Origin: Kibdelosporangium aridum
GTDB taxonomy: Bacteria; Actinomycetota; Actinomycetes; Mycobacteriales; Pseudonocardiaceae
Length of the DNA: 64,000 nucleotides
Assembly (NCBI RefSeq): GCF_900176515.1
Contig: NZ_FWXV01000005.1
Location: forward strand, 557,360 to 621,359
Direction of reading: 5' to 3'
Part shown: positions 34,329-42,411 of the stretch, in pieces
How the letters are laid out: every line of letters begins with the position of its first letter
How positions within the stretch are numbered: position 1 is the stretch's first letter
Notes under the pieces: model-generated
Database searches by the model: none
The model's input: only the letters and a program-made list of their open reading frames with translations
Told to the model about the DNA's origin: nothing
Translations under genes and position numbers: made by a program

Positions 34329-35378
34329 TTGTCCTACCGTGTCGCGTTCATCAGGGGCGATGGCATCGGCCCTGAACTCGTGGAGTCCGCGTTGGCCGTG
34401 CTCGACGCCGCGGTGGATTTCCCGGTCGAGCTGATCGAGGTGCAAGGCGGCGCCGGGGCGTACCTGGAGCAGGGGACTGCCATGTCCGCGGCCGGACTGG
34501 AGGTGATCCGGCAGGCCGACGCGACCCTCAAAGGCCCGGTCGGGCTCCCTGACGTGCGACTGCCGGACGGCACCGAGGCCGGATTGCTCGGGGGCGTACT
34601 GCGTAACGGTCTGGACCTGTACGCCAACGTCCGGCCGATCACGCTGTTGCCCGGAGTGCGGTCGGCGCTGCGCGTTGAGGGAGGGATCGACTATGTGATC
34701 GTCCGGGAGAACACCGAAGGCTTGTACGCCTCGCGCGGAAAGGGCGTCGGCAATTCCCAGGCAGTGGCGGACACCTTGTTGGTAACGCGGGCGGGATGTG
34801 AGCGCATCGTGCGGTACGCCTTCGAACTAGCGGCCAAGCGGCAGGGTGCGCCGGAGGACGGCGTACGTCGAGTGACCTGTGTGGACAAAGCGAACGTGTT
34901 GCGCAGCATGTACTTCTTCCGCAGCGTCTTCCTCGAAGTGGCTGCCGAATACCCGGACATCGAAGCCGAATGCATCTATGTGGACGCTGCGGCACAGGCC
35001 TTGGTGATGTCGCCACTGCACTTCGACGTGATCGTCACCGAGAGCATGTTCGGTGACATCCTCAGCGACCTTGGTGGCGGCACAGTCGGGGGAGTGGCGC
35101 TATGCCCTGGCGGCAACATCGGCACCTCGCAGGCGTACTTCGAGCCCATCCACGGCAGCGCGCCGAGCATCGCGGGGCAGGACAAGGCGAACCCACTCAG
35201 TCAGATCCTCGCGACCGCGATGATGGTCGACTATCTCGGCGAACAGCCGACCGGCGACCGTATCCGCGGCGCGGTACGGCAGGCGCTTCGCAGCGGGTCA
35301 GTGCAGTTGAATTCGGATGGGACAGCAACTTCCGGTACCAAGTCGGTGACCACAGCGGTGATCGGAGCGTTGGCGTGA
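34329..35378 (+). CDS. Isocitrate/isopropylmalate-family beta-decarboxylating dehydrogenase
   Basis: 349 residues from a TTG with GGAAGG upstream. It has IRGDGIGPE at the start, the substrate loop ANVRPI and RENTEGLYASRG, the catalytic Lys in VDKANVLR, the metal Asp pair in TESMFGDILSD, and NAD-binding PIHGSAPSIAGQDKANP. It oxidises and decarboxylates a 2-hydroxy-3-carboxy acid. The NTEGLYAS loop is closer to isocitrate/homoisocitrate/tartrate members than to LeuB, but exact specificity is not readable. Paired with the aconitase homologue, it could complete a citrate-to-2-oxoacid-like sequence. Confidence 0.85.
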   Translation: MSYRVAFIRGDGIGPELVESALAVLDAAVDFPVELIEVQGGAGAYLEQGTAMSAAGLEVIRQADATLKGPVGLPDVRLPDGTEAGLLGGVLRNGLDLYANVRPITLLPGVRSALRVEGGIDYVIVRENTEGLYASRGKGVGNSQAVADTLLVTRAGCERIVRYAFELAAKRQGAPEDGVRRVTCVDKANVLRSMYFFRSVFLEVAAEYPDIEAECIYVDAAAQALVMSPLHFDVIVTESMFGDILSDLGGGTVGGVALCPGGNIGTSQAYFEPIHGSAPSIAGQDKANPLSQILATAMMVDYLGEQPTGDRIRGAVRQALRSGSVQLNSDGTATSGTKSVTTAVIGALA

Positions 35379-35403
35379 TCATTGAGGAAGGGAAACAGTT
35401 TCC

Positions 35404-35823
35404 GTGGGACAGACCCCGCAAGCACCGAGCCTGCTGATCCGGCCGTCCGAAGTGGAGCCGTTCGACCGGGGTGAGGGCATCGTGACGCTGCCCATGGTCG
35501 GCAAGTGGAACTCCACACAGTCTTCCGTCACCACCGGTGTGACCAGCTTCGCGCCCGGCACAGGCATACCACTGCATTCACACAACGTGGACGAATGCGT
35601 GCTCGTGCTCGAAGGCGAGGCCACGGTCACGATCGGCGAGGACGAGTTCGATGTGGATGCTGGCGTCAACACATGGGTACCCGCCGGTGTCCCGCACCGC
35701 TTTGTCAACCGCGGCGACTCACTGATGCGCATCTTCTGGATCTACGGCGGCCTTCAGGTGACCAGGACGATCACCGCGACCGGTCAGACCTTCGAGCACC
35801 TGTCGGCGCACGACCGTCAGTGA
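35404..35823 (+). CDS. Cupin-domain protein
   Basis: 139 residues from a GTG start. It is a single cupin barrel with both motifs: PLHSHNVDECVLVLEG (H-x-H-x3-E, metal ligands) and PAGVPHRFVN. It may be an isomerase, a small dioxygenase or a metabolite sensor. It is the last gene of the operon, and its stop overlaps the convergent RpiR gene by seven bases. Confidence 0.82.
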   Translation: MGQTPQAPSLLIRPSEVEPFDRGEGIVTLPMVGKWNSTQSSVTTGVTSFAPGTGIPLHSHNVDECVLVLEGEATVTIGEDEFDVDAGVNTWVPAGVPHRFVNRGDSLMRIFWIYGGLQVTRTITATGQTFEHLSAHDRQ

Positions 35824-36734
35824 CTGTTCTGTTTGGACGACTTGGCCCGGAAACCGAGCTGCTCACGCAGGGCGGTCAGCTGATGCGACGCTTCGACGGT
35901 GCGCTCACGATCACTGGCCGCCACCGCCTGCGCAAGAGCGTCTGCGAGCACGATCGCGGTCAACGGCTCCGCAGTCATGCCTGTCGGTGTATTCGGCGCG
36001 TACAACGCGACCGTGACGTCGTCGCCGATCTCATCGACCAGCTCGTCGCTGACCAGGATGCATTTCGCGCCGACCGTGCGGGCCCGCTCGATCAGCACCT
36101 CGACCTCGGTCGGCAGCCTGCCGGGCACGAACACCAGGACGACCTCACCGGACTCGATGTCGATGAGGTCATCGGCGAGCCGGAAACCGGTGGTCTGGAT
36201 GGATCGCGCATGCCGATCCATCCGCCGCAGTTTCAACGCCAGATGCTCAGCGGCCACATAGGACGCACCCCACCCGTAAGTCCAGATTCGCCGCGCCTCG
36301 ACCAACAACCGCACGGCAAGCTCGTAGGACCCGGCGGACACCTTGCTCCGCAGCAGCTCGATCCGGTCGAGCGACTCGGTGACCACGCTGTTCCAGACCT
36401 TCTCCAGGTCGCCACCGGTCGACTCGACCCGCTGCCGCGCCCGCTCCTCCGGCGGGATGTGACTGGTGAACGGTGCGGCGACCATTCCCTTGAGCTCGGC
36501 GAGGCCGGAGTACCCAAGCCCCTGCAGAGTGCGGATCACCGTGGCGTTGCTGGTCTTCGCCTCGGCTCCGAGCTCCTGAGCGGACATGTAGAGCAGTCGC
36601 TCCGGAGTGATCGCGGACAACGACCGGCACACCCCCCGCACGGCAGGGGAGAAGTCGTCCCATCCGGCCCGGATACGCGCCCTCAGCTCGACCAACGCCG
36701 GGTTGCGTGTCGCATCCGTTACATCTTCCGTCAC
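35817..36734 (-). CDS. RpiR/MurR-family regulator
   Basis: 305 residues from a GTG start. The N-terminal HTH_6 domain (LLYMSAQELGAEAKTSNATVIRTLQGLGYSG) is followed by a SIS domain from about residue 125 (RIWTYGWGASYVAAEHLALKL, VVLVFVPGR). The SIS domain usually binds phosphosugars, though RpiR proteins also control carboxylate and amino-acid pathways. It is convergent with the import/catabolic operon and probably co-regulates it with the GntR protein. A palindrome lies just upstream of its start. Confidence 0.87.
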   Translation of the reverse strand: MTEDVTDATRNPALVELRARIRAGWDDFSPAVRGVCRSLSAITPERLLYMSAQELGAEAKTSNATVIRTLQGLGYSGLAELKGMVAAPFTSHIPPEERARQRVESTGGDLEKVWNSVVTESLDRIELLRSKVSAGSYELAVRLLVEARRIWTYGWGASYVAAEHLALKLRRMDRHARSIQTTGFRLADDLIDIESGEVVLVFVPGRLPTEVEVLIERARTVGAKCILVSDELVDEIGDDVTVALYAPNTPTGMTAEPLTAIVLADALAQAVAASDRERTVEASHQLTALREQLGFRAKSSKQNSH

Positions 36735-36736
36735 GT

Positions 36737-36754
36737 CTGTATCGTACAGTACAG
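36737..36754. promoter_or_regulatory. Probable RpiR operator (autoregulation)
   Basis: CTGTA-TCG-TACAG is a perfect 5-bp inverted repeat (36737-36749), directly followed by a second TACAG (36750-36754). It lies 3 bases upstream of the RpiR start, a usual position for an autoregulatory site. Confidence 0.5.
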
Positions 36755-36792
36755 CGTTTGCCTATCGGGATTCTTCGGTGGCTGGGATCATC

Positions 36793-37012
36793 TCATCGGG
36801 CCGCGCCGGTCGCGTTGATCTCGGCTGCGGACGTCCACGGGCCGCTGTCCTCGGCCTCGGACAATGCTCGGAGTTTCAGGTACCGTCCGGGTTTCGCGGT
36901 GAAGGACGCCCGTTTGACGTCCGACGTGTCGGCCCATTCCCCGGAGGCGACCGCGGACCCCCAGCCAGAGCCGTCGGTGGAGACGTAGATCTCGTATCGG
37001 CCGATCCGTTCT
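36793..37012 (-). pseudogene. Frameshifted C-terminal half of the GH31 CBM32 domain
   Basis: In a frame different from the GH31 gene, this stretch encodes RIGRYEIYVSTDGSGW to PWTSAAEINATGAAR then stop, the second half of an F5/8 type C carbohydrate-binding module. The first half of the module (about 45 residues that should follow ENG) is missing at the junction near 37000-37012. An internal deletion at a short GAACGG/CGGATCGG similarity explains both the loss and the frame change. Confidence 0.75.
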
Positions 37013-39338
37013 CCGAGGCGGTTTCTTCGCTGTCGGCCGTTGCTTTCCAGGCCGTCTTGGGGATCGATGGCGAGCCGGTGACGGGCGTTCCGGCGTGGAC
37101 TGCGACCGACGTCGCGACTACGGTGACACCGGTCGATCTGGATGCGATCTTGGTGTGCAATACGCCGTCGTAGAACCACCCGGAAGTCGCTGCGTCGTAG
37201 CTCGCTCGGCTCGTGTGCTTGGTCAGTGTCGTGCCGTCGGCCGTGACCGATCCGGGGGCGGAGGCTACGTGCAGGTCGAGTTCGTACCCACGGCTGGCGA
37301 GTTTGCCGTTGTACGAGCCAGTCGAGGCGCCGACCGAGACTCGAACGTCACCGGTTCCGCTGGAAGGTGCGGAGACCTCGACCCTTTGCCGTGCGTACGC
37401 CCCTGTCTGATAGGCCCTGGTCAGGCCGTCATCCTCGTAGAGGTCGAACGATGATGTGCCGGAGGGGTAAATGTCGTAGGAGATCGGCGTGGCTGGCTTC
37501 TCACCGAAGTAGTTCATCTGCGGCCACATCGGCACAATCGATCCACTGCGGACAAACAGTGGCACTGTGTCGAGAGGCGCGTTGTATCCGTCGAGCCAGC
37601 CCGGGCCTGTCCATACCTTGCCGGTCCAGTAGTCCGTCCAGTTTCCGGCGGGCAGGTAGATCCGGTCACGAGTTGTGGTGTCGGAGACGACGGGTGCGAC
37701 GAGGAAAGCGTTTCCTGCCATGAATTGGCCGGACGTCGCATTGCCGCGAGCGGTCGGGTCGTTCTCGAATTCCAGCGCCATCGCGCGCACGGTCGGCACC
37801 CCGGTGTCGGCGGCTGTGCGCGCCAGCGTGTAGAAGTACGGGGTCAGCCGCATCTTCAGCTTGAGGTACTTGCGGTTGATGGACAGGTACGGCTCGGCGA
37901 ACCGCCACGGCTGCTTGTCGTGGTACCCCGGCTGCGGGTTTGTGGCACCCCAGCCGGACATGGTCATCAACGCCGGTGTGAATGCCTTCCACTGCAGGTC
38001 ACGCACAAAGGTCTTGGGCGAGCCGGAGTAGATGCCGTCGATGTCACCGGAGGCGTAGTTGAACCCGGAGAACCCGGCACCCGCGATCGCGGGGACGTGC
38101 CAGCGCATGTCGTCCCACGTGCCGTAGGTGTCTCCGGTCCACACGACCGCATTGCGTTGCGTCCCAGCCCATCCGTCGACTGTCCAGACGAAACGCCGGG
38201 CGTCGGAGTTGCGTTCGATTCCGTCCACAGCGGACTGGACGCCGTCGAACGAGCTTTGGTATCCGCCGCCGACCCATGCGACATCGGTCTTCACGGCACG
38301 GGTGCCCGCGGTACCGACTTCCCAGTCGATATTGGACAGGCTGCGTTGTGTCCACAGTCCGGTGCGGAATCCGCGTGCCGCCAGATCGGACACCGTCTTC
38401 GGCAGATCCTTGTAGCCACACCCGTATCCGTCATTCGGCAGGAACCACCCGGACGGCATGTCAGCGGCCCGTGCGTCGTCGGCGTATCCGACGACATCGG
38501 GTGTGACCTGGTGACGGGCCCGGTTGTGGTCACCTGTGTAGTCCGGGTTGGACGCGTTCCAGCAGTCCGCGTTGCCCATCTCCAGGCCCCAGATCGGTGC
38601 GAGGAACGGTTTGCCGGTGACATCGGTGTAGTCGCCGAGTACGTCCTTCAGCGAGTTCCCGACGAAGTAGTAAGCGTCGAACCGGTTCTCGTCATGCCGG
38701 GTGGACACTGTGGACGCGAAGTCGTACTGGCCTTTGGCCCACGTGTTGCGCATGACGCCGTAACCCGCCGTCGACAGGTAGAACGGCGCCGGGCTGGCGT
38801 TGTTGTTCTCCCGCCACTTGTTGTCGACCGCGATCGGCACACTCTTGTCCCGCAACGCCCATTCGCCCAAGCGCAGGCCCGTGCCGTAGAACTGTTCGTC
38901 CGTGCCCCGGGAGAGCCGCTGGTAGGCCTGGCTGCCGGTCCACGTCAACCCGGCGGACTCGCGCCACACCGGAGTGGAGTTGTCCGCTTTGTACAGCTCG
39001 AAACGCATCGGGGTCTTGTAGACGCGCAGTGTCAACGCGCTCGTGGAGATCCGGTGATACGAGCCCGCGTCGGCGGTTGTCGTGGACACCGGACCGAAGT
39101 CTGTGCGGATCGCCAGCTTGTTCGCCGCCGGGTCGGTGAAGGTGCCGGTCGGGGCGAACCACAGGCGGAAGATGTCGGCTCTGGCGAAGGTCACCCGTAC
39201 TTTGGCGGCGTCCGCGGTGATCGTGTACGAGTTCCCGGAGCCGCTGAACGCCGTGACATTGCCGGCGGTCTCCGTGGTCGCGGCCGGTGGGGGCGCGAGA
39301 ACCATCCCCAAGAGCACAAGCGCAGCCAGTCGGCGCAT
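36876..39338 (-). CDS. Secreted GH31 alpha-glucosidase-like enzyme with disrupted CBM32
   Basis: 820 residues with a Sec signal (residues 1-24). An N-terminal beta domain precedes a TIM barrel with the probable nucleophile Asp352 (KTDVAWVGGGY) and acid/base Asp403 (WTGDTYGTW), plus GWFLPNDGYGCGY. Beta domains follow (LPAGNWTDYWTGKVW). It would hydrolyse alpha-glycosides outside the cell. After KTAWKATADSEETASENG, the normal start of an F5/8C-type (CBM32) domain, the frame changes: the last about 45 residues are Arg/Pro/Ser-rich shadow, while the true CBM32 end continues in another frame to 36793. Confidence 0.85.
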   Translation of the reverse strand: MRRLAALVLLGMVLAPPPAATTETAGNVTAFSGSGNSYTITADAAKVRVTFARADIFRLWFAPTGTFTDPAANKLAIRTDFGPVSTTTADAGSYHRISTSALTLRVYKTPMRFELYKADNSTPVWRESAGLTWTGSQAYQRLSRGTDEQFYGTGLRLGEWALRDKSVPIAVDNKWRENNNASPAPFYLSTAGYGVMRNTWAKGQYDFASTVSTRHDENRFDAYYFVGNSLKDVLGDYTDVTGKPFLAPIWGLEMGNADCWNASNPDYTGDHNRARHQVTPDVVGYADDARAADMPSGWFLPNDGYGCGYKDLPKTVSDLAARGFRTGLWTQRSLSNIDWEVGTAGTRAVKTDVAWVGGGYQSSFDGVQSAVDGIERNSDARRFVWTVDGWAGTQRNAVVWTGDTYGTWDDMRWHVPAIAGAGFSGFNYASGDIDGIYSGSPKTFVRDLQWKAFTPALMTMSGWGATNPQPGYHDKQPWRFAEPYLSINRKYLKLKMRLTPYFYTLARTAADTGVPTVRAMALEFENDPTARGNATSGQFMAGNAFLVAPVVSDTTTRDRIYLPAGNWTDYWTGKVWTGPGWLDGYNAPLDTVPLFVRSGSIVPMWPQMNYFGEKPATPISYDIYPSGTSSFDLYEDDGLTRAYQTGAYARQRVEVSAPSSGTGDVRVSVGASTGSYNGKLASRGYELDLHVASAPGSVTADGTTLTKHTSRASYDAATSGWFYDGVLHTKIASRSTGVTVVATSVAVHAGTPVTGSPSIPKTAWKATADSEETASENGSADTRSTSPPTALAGGPRSPPGNGPTRRTSNGRPSPRNPDGT

Positions 39339-39454
39339 GCCTTCTCCTCGACGTTGAGGCCAGCTGCAGCCTCGTGATCAAAGCTGCACAAAACAAGCAT
39401 GCTATGAACACATACGCGCAAGGCCCGATTGTTCCCGGTCATTCCCACACCAAA

Positions 39455-39477
39455 GAGCCCGACCGGCGGCCGGGCTC
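39455..39477. terminator. Hairpin after the VOC gene
   Basis: GAGCCCG / CGGGCTC stem with a 9-nt loop lies 15 bases downstream of the minus-strand VOC stop, followed on that strand by TTTGG. It would separate this transcript from the GH31 gene. Confidence 0.6.
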
Positions 39478-39491
39478 AGAACAAGCCATGA

Positions 39492-39983
39492 CTACACGCG
39501 GGCGCACGCTCCGAGGGTGTCCGCGCCGTAGCGCGCGATGTCGGCATCCAGGTTCAGCTCGCCGCGGTGGTTGCGGGCCGCGTCGTCGACCAGTTCGGCG
39601 GGCACGAGCCAGCAGATTTCGAACTCCAGTCCGTCCGGGTCCTTGGCGTACAGGCCCTTGGTCGTCCCGTGGTCGGCCGATCCGACCAGTGCGCCGGCGC
39701 TCTCCAGACGCTGAGCGTAATCCTGCAGGTCAGCGAGGGTGGGCACCTCCCAAGCCAAGTGGTACAGGCCGACCTGGCCGTTGCCCGCCGTGCTCAGTTC
39801 CGCCTGCCCGCCGACCTCGAACAAGCCGAGGTCGTGATCATTGGCCGAGTCCGGCGCCTGCAAGAACACGGCTTTGCCAGCGTTGTGCACAACTCGGAAC
39901 CCCAGCACGTCGACGTAGAAACCAGTGCTCACGCCCGCGTCGCGCACCCACAGCACGGCGTGGTTCAAACCCCGGATAGCCAC
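39492..39983 (-). CDS. VOC-family protein (glyoxalase/extradiol dioxygenase-like)
   Basis: 163 residues. One VOC module pair is visible: NHAVLWVRDAGVSTGFYVDVLGF at the start, GLYHLAWEVPTL in the middle and KDPDGLEFEICW near the end. These supply His, His and Glu metal ligands. It could be a small dioxygenase or lyase of the CatE/glyoxalase type. It lies 13 bases downstream of the LysR gene on the same strand and probably belongs to its regulon. Confidence 0.75.
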   Translation of the reverse strand: MAIRGLNHAVLWVRDAGVSTGFYVDVLGFRVVHNAGKAVFLQAPDSANDHDLGLFEVGGQAELSTAGNGQVGLYHLAWEVPTLADLQDYAQRLESAGALVGSADHGTTKGLYAKDPDGLEFEICWLVPAELVDDAARNHRGELNLDADIARYGADTLGACARV

Positions 39984-39996
39984 CGTTCAGCCCTTC

Positions 39997-40953
39997 TCAT
40001 TCGCTTGCCGGCAAGGCGAAAGACGCCCCGCCGCGCGCCCACCACCGCGCGTACACGGGGGCGTTCGCCACCAGTTCACGGTAACCCTCGTCGATGTCCG
40101 CACACACTTCGTCCACTCGCGACGCCTCGGACCAGTCCACGCGCCAGGCCAGGACGAGCTTGCGGGACAACGGGTTCCCGGTGAGCGGCAACGTCGCCAG
40201 GCCGTCGCGGTTGGTGCCGATCGGATAGAGCGGGCAGACGACCCGGCCTGCCGCGGTCAGGGTGAACGCCACGTGCGACTCGGTGGTGAAGTCGGTGATC
40301 CGCTGCTCGAACCCGGCCGCGCGGCAGGTGGCCGCGAAGAATTCGTTCATCCCGCTGTCGTCCGGGTTGGGCATCACCCAGCTCTCCGCCGCCAGCTCGG
40401 CCAGTTCGACGTCCTCATGGGCGGCCAGCCGGTGGTCTTCGTGCACGCCGACGAAGATCGGCTCGGTCAGCATCAGCCGATGGCCGACAAGCGGCGGGAG
40501 CCGTAGCGGAAAACCCGGGAACTCCCGCAGCACGGCCACGTCCACCTCACCGGTCTCCAGCAACGTGAGCAGTTGCCGTGTGGAGCGATGGGTGCAGCTG
40601 ACGACGTCCTTGTTGGGCAGCAACACCCTGAGCGACTTGACCAGCAACGCGTACTGCTGCGCGGGAACTCCCGCGACCCGCACCGGCGTCGCCGTCCGCC
40701 GCGCGGTCCGTTCCAGCTCACTCAGTTGGCCGAGCACCTGTTTGGCGTGTTGCAGTACCTGGCTGCCCAGGTGCGTCGGCTGCGTGCCTTCGCGGTCACG
40801 CACGAACAGCGCGCCGCCGAGATGCTGCTCGATCCTTCTCAACTGGGTCGTCACCGCGGGCTGGGTGAGGTGCAATTCGGCGGCCGCCCGCCGCAGGCTG
40901 CCGGTGTTCCCGATCGCGACGATCAACTCCAGATGACGAAAGTCGAGACGCAT
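39997..40953 (-). CDS. LysR-family transcriptional regulator
   Basis: 318 residues from ATG 40953; further in-frame sequence upstream is shadow. The N-terminal winged helix (LDFRHLELIVAIGNTGSLRRAAAELHLTQPAVTTQLRRIE) is classical LysR. The C-terminal PBP-like effector domain includes ESHVAFTLTAAGRVVCPLYP. It is divergent from the JAMM-SnoaL-VOC operon, which it probably activates, with about 115 bases between starts. Confidence 0.88.
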   Translation of the reverse strand: MRLDFRHLELIVAIGNTGSLRRAAAELHLTQPAVTTQLRRIEQHLGGALFVRDREGTQPTHLGSQVLQHAKQVLGQLSELERTARRTATPVRVAGVPAQQYALLVKSLRVLLPNKDVVSCTHRSTRQLLTLLETGEVDVAVLREFPGFPLRLPPLVGHRLMLTEPIFVGVHEDHRLAAHEDVELAELAAESWVMPNPDDSGMNEFFAATCRAAGFEQRITDFTTESHVAFTLTAAGRVVCPLYPIGTNRDGLATLPLTGNPLSRKLVLAWRVDWSEASRVDEVCADIDEGYRELVANAPVYARWWARGGASFALPASE

Positions 40954-41068
40954 GCAGGTCCTTCCCGACGGCGAAGTGTTATCACCCATTGTCATATGCC
41001 CGAATCCCGCTGTGATCGCCGGTCCGTGGTTGTGTGTCCGAAACCCCCTGCACAGATGAGGATTTCCG

Positions 41069-41662
41069 ATGCCGAACAGGGCACCCGTGGTGCTGCTGTC
41101 CGACCGGGTGCTGCGGCCGTTCCTCGACACCGCGGCCAGGCAGTACGAGGCCATCACGCCGGACGAACCCAGACCGTGCTTCGCCGTGCTCGTCGGGCAT
41201 ACGGTCGACGGCGCGCACATCGTGGAGCGCATCGAGTTCGGCCGCAACGCCAGGACGACCGATCCGGCCGCACGCGAGGAATTCGCGGCGGTGATCGTGC
41301 CCACTTTCGGTGCGGCGTACGAGAACCCGGTGCGCGCCTGGTGGTTCGACCCCATCGACCTGCTGCACATCTCGCGCGCCGCCGAGGCACGAGACCAGGA
41401 GATCCTTGGCTCCATCCACATGCATCCGGACTGGCACCGGCTCGGTCCCGAGGCTGCCCGAGCGCATCCGCTCTGCGAACAGCCCACACCGATGGACGAG
41501 TACGTGTTCCGCGCAAGCGGGTGGCCGGTCAACGTGGTGTGTTACGTCGAACGCCTGCACGGCAGGCTCTACCACACTCTCGCCGCGTGGCAGCCCGACT
41601 GTGCCCAGATCCCGGTGCGGGTGCACGCGGGAGTTTCCCTCTCGCACAAGGAGTCCGCGTGA
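41069..41662 (+). CDS. JAB/MPN (JAMM) metalloprotease-like protein
   Basis: 197 residues. Residues 114-145 read GSIHMHPDWHRLG to TPMDEY: H117-x-H119 followed by Asp143 fits a JAMM zinc site, with a longer than usual gap before the Asp. An upstream Glu (IVERIEF, residues 51-57) could be the catalytic acid. JAMM proteins cleave isopeptide or peptide bonds, often from ubiquitin-like or sulfur-carrier proteins. Here no ThiS/MoaD-like or E1-like gene is near, and the neighbours are small-molecule enzymes. The assignment is from motif layout, not a family I recognise fully. Confidence 0.6.
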   Translation: MPNRAPVVLLSDRVLRPFLDTAARQYEAITPDEPRPCFAVLVGHTVDGAHIVERIEFGRNARTTDPAAREEFAAVIVPTFGAAYENPVRAWWFDPIDLLHISRAAEARDQEILGSIHMHPDWHRLGPEAARAHPLCEQPTPMDEYVFRASGWPVNVVCYVERLHGRLYHTLAAWQPDCAQIPVRVHAGVSLSHKESA

Positions 41663-42030
41663 CGCATCAAGAGATCAGTGCGCTCTGGGACGTGATGTCC
41701 GAAGCATGGGCCGCTGGCGACGCGCAGGCGTTCGCCACAGTCTTCGACCCCGAGGTCGAGTTCGTCACCGTACGCGGCGAGGAACACCACGGCCGGGACG
41801 CGGTCGAGAAGTCCCACGCCGCGCTCTTCACCACGATCTACCAGGGCACCCTGCTCAAACCCGAGGTCCGGCTGGTCCGGGAGCTGGCCGAGGGACTGTG
41901 CCTCGTGCACGCCACCACCACGGTGTACCCGGCGGGAATCACCACCCATGCCCAAGCGGTCGTCCGGTGCGGCCGGGCGGGCTGGTCGATCGTCGCGTTC
42001 CACAACATGATCCCTGGAGGTACCCGTTGA
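41659..42030 (+). CDS. SnoaL-like (NTF2-fold, SgcJ/EcaC type) protein
   Basis: 123 residues from a GTG that overlaps the JAMM stop (GTGA). NTF2-like cone fold: EISALWDVMSEAWAAGDAQAFATVFDPEVEFVTVRGEEHHGRDAV is the standard N-terminal helix-turn-sheet, and the end WSIVAFHNM is typical of SgcJ/EcaC family members. It could be an isomerase, hydrolase or binding protein. Its stop overlaps the TTG of the next gene, so all three genes are translated together. Confidence 0.78.
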   Translation: MTHQEISALWDVMSEAWAAGDAQAFATVFDPEVEFVTVRGEEHHGRDAVEKSHAALFTTIYQGTLLKPEVRLVRELAEGLCLVHATTTVYPAGITTHAQAVVRCGRAGWSIVAFHNMIPGGTR

Positions 42031-42404
42031 GCAGGCCCAAGCTGCGCCACATCGCGTTCGTCGTGCGGGACGCCGCCAAGATCGCGGACTTCTACCGTGA
42101 GCAGCTGCGGATGGAGGTCTTCCACGTCGATCCGGACGGCAGCCACTTCCTGACCGACGGCTACATCAACCTGGCGTTGATCCAGCACCAGCTCGACAGC
42201 GAGACACCGGTGGGCTTCAACCACTTCGGCTTCGCGGTCGCCGATGTCGCGGCGGTGTCGGACAGAATGGTGGCCGCGGGCGTGCCAAGGCCGGTGACCA
42301 GGCCGACCGACCGGCCGTTCGCCGAGTACCGTGCGATCGACCCGGAAGGCAACTGGTTCGACCTGTCCGAGCACGGCTTCCTCCCGCCGGACAAGGAGGA
42401 ATAA
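42027..42404 (+). CDS. VOC-family (glyoxalase/dioxygenase-like) protein
   Basis: 125 residues from a TTG overlapping the previous stop. Motifs KLRHIAFVVRDAAKIADFYREQL, GFNHFGFAVADV and DPEGNWFDLSEHG give the His/His/Glu set of a metal-dependent VOC enzyme. It is the last gene of the LysR-controlled trio. It ends 7 bases before the end of the MFS pseudogene on the other strand. Confidence 0.8.
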   Translation: MSRPKLRHIAFVVRDAAKIADFYREQLRMEVFHVDPDGSHFLTDGYINLALIQHQLDSETPVGFNHFGFAVADVAAVSDRMVAAGVPRPVTRPTDRPFAEYRAIDPEGNWFDLSEHGFLPPDKEE

Positions 42405-42411
42405 GGCTCAG

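Noticed and set aside
37725..39377. A 550-codon plus-strand open frame antisense to the GH31 gene
   Set aside because: Composition is Arg/Val/Gly-rich and the opposite strand encodes clear GH31 catalytic motifs.
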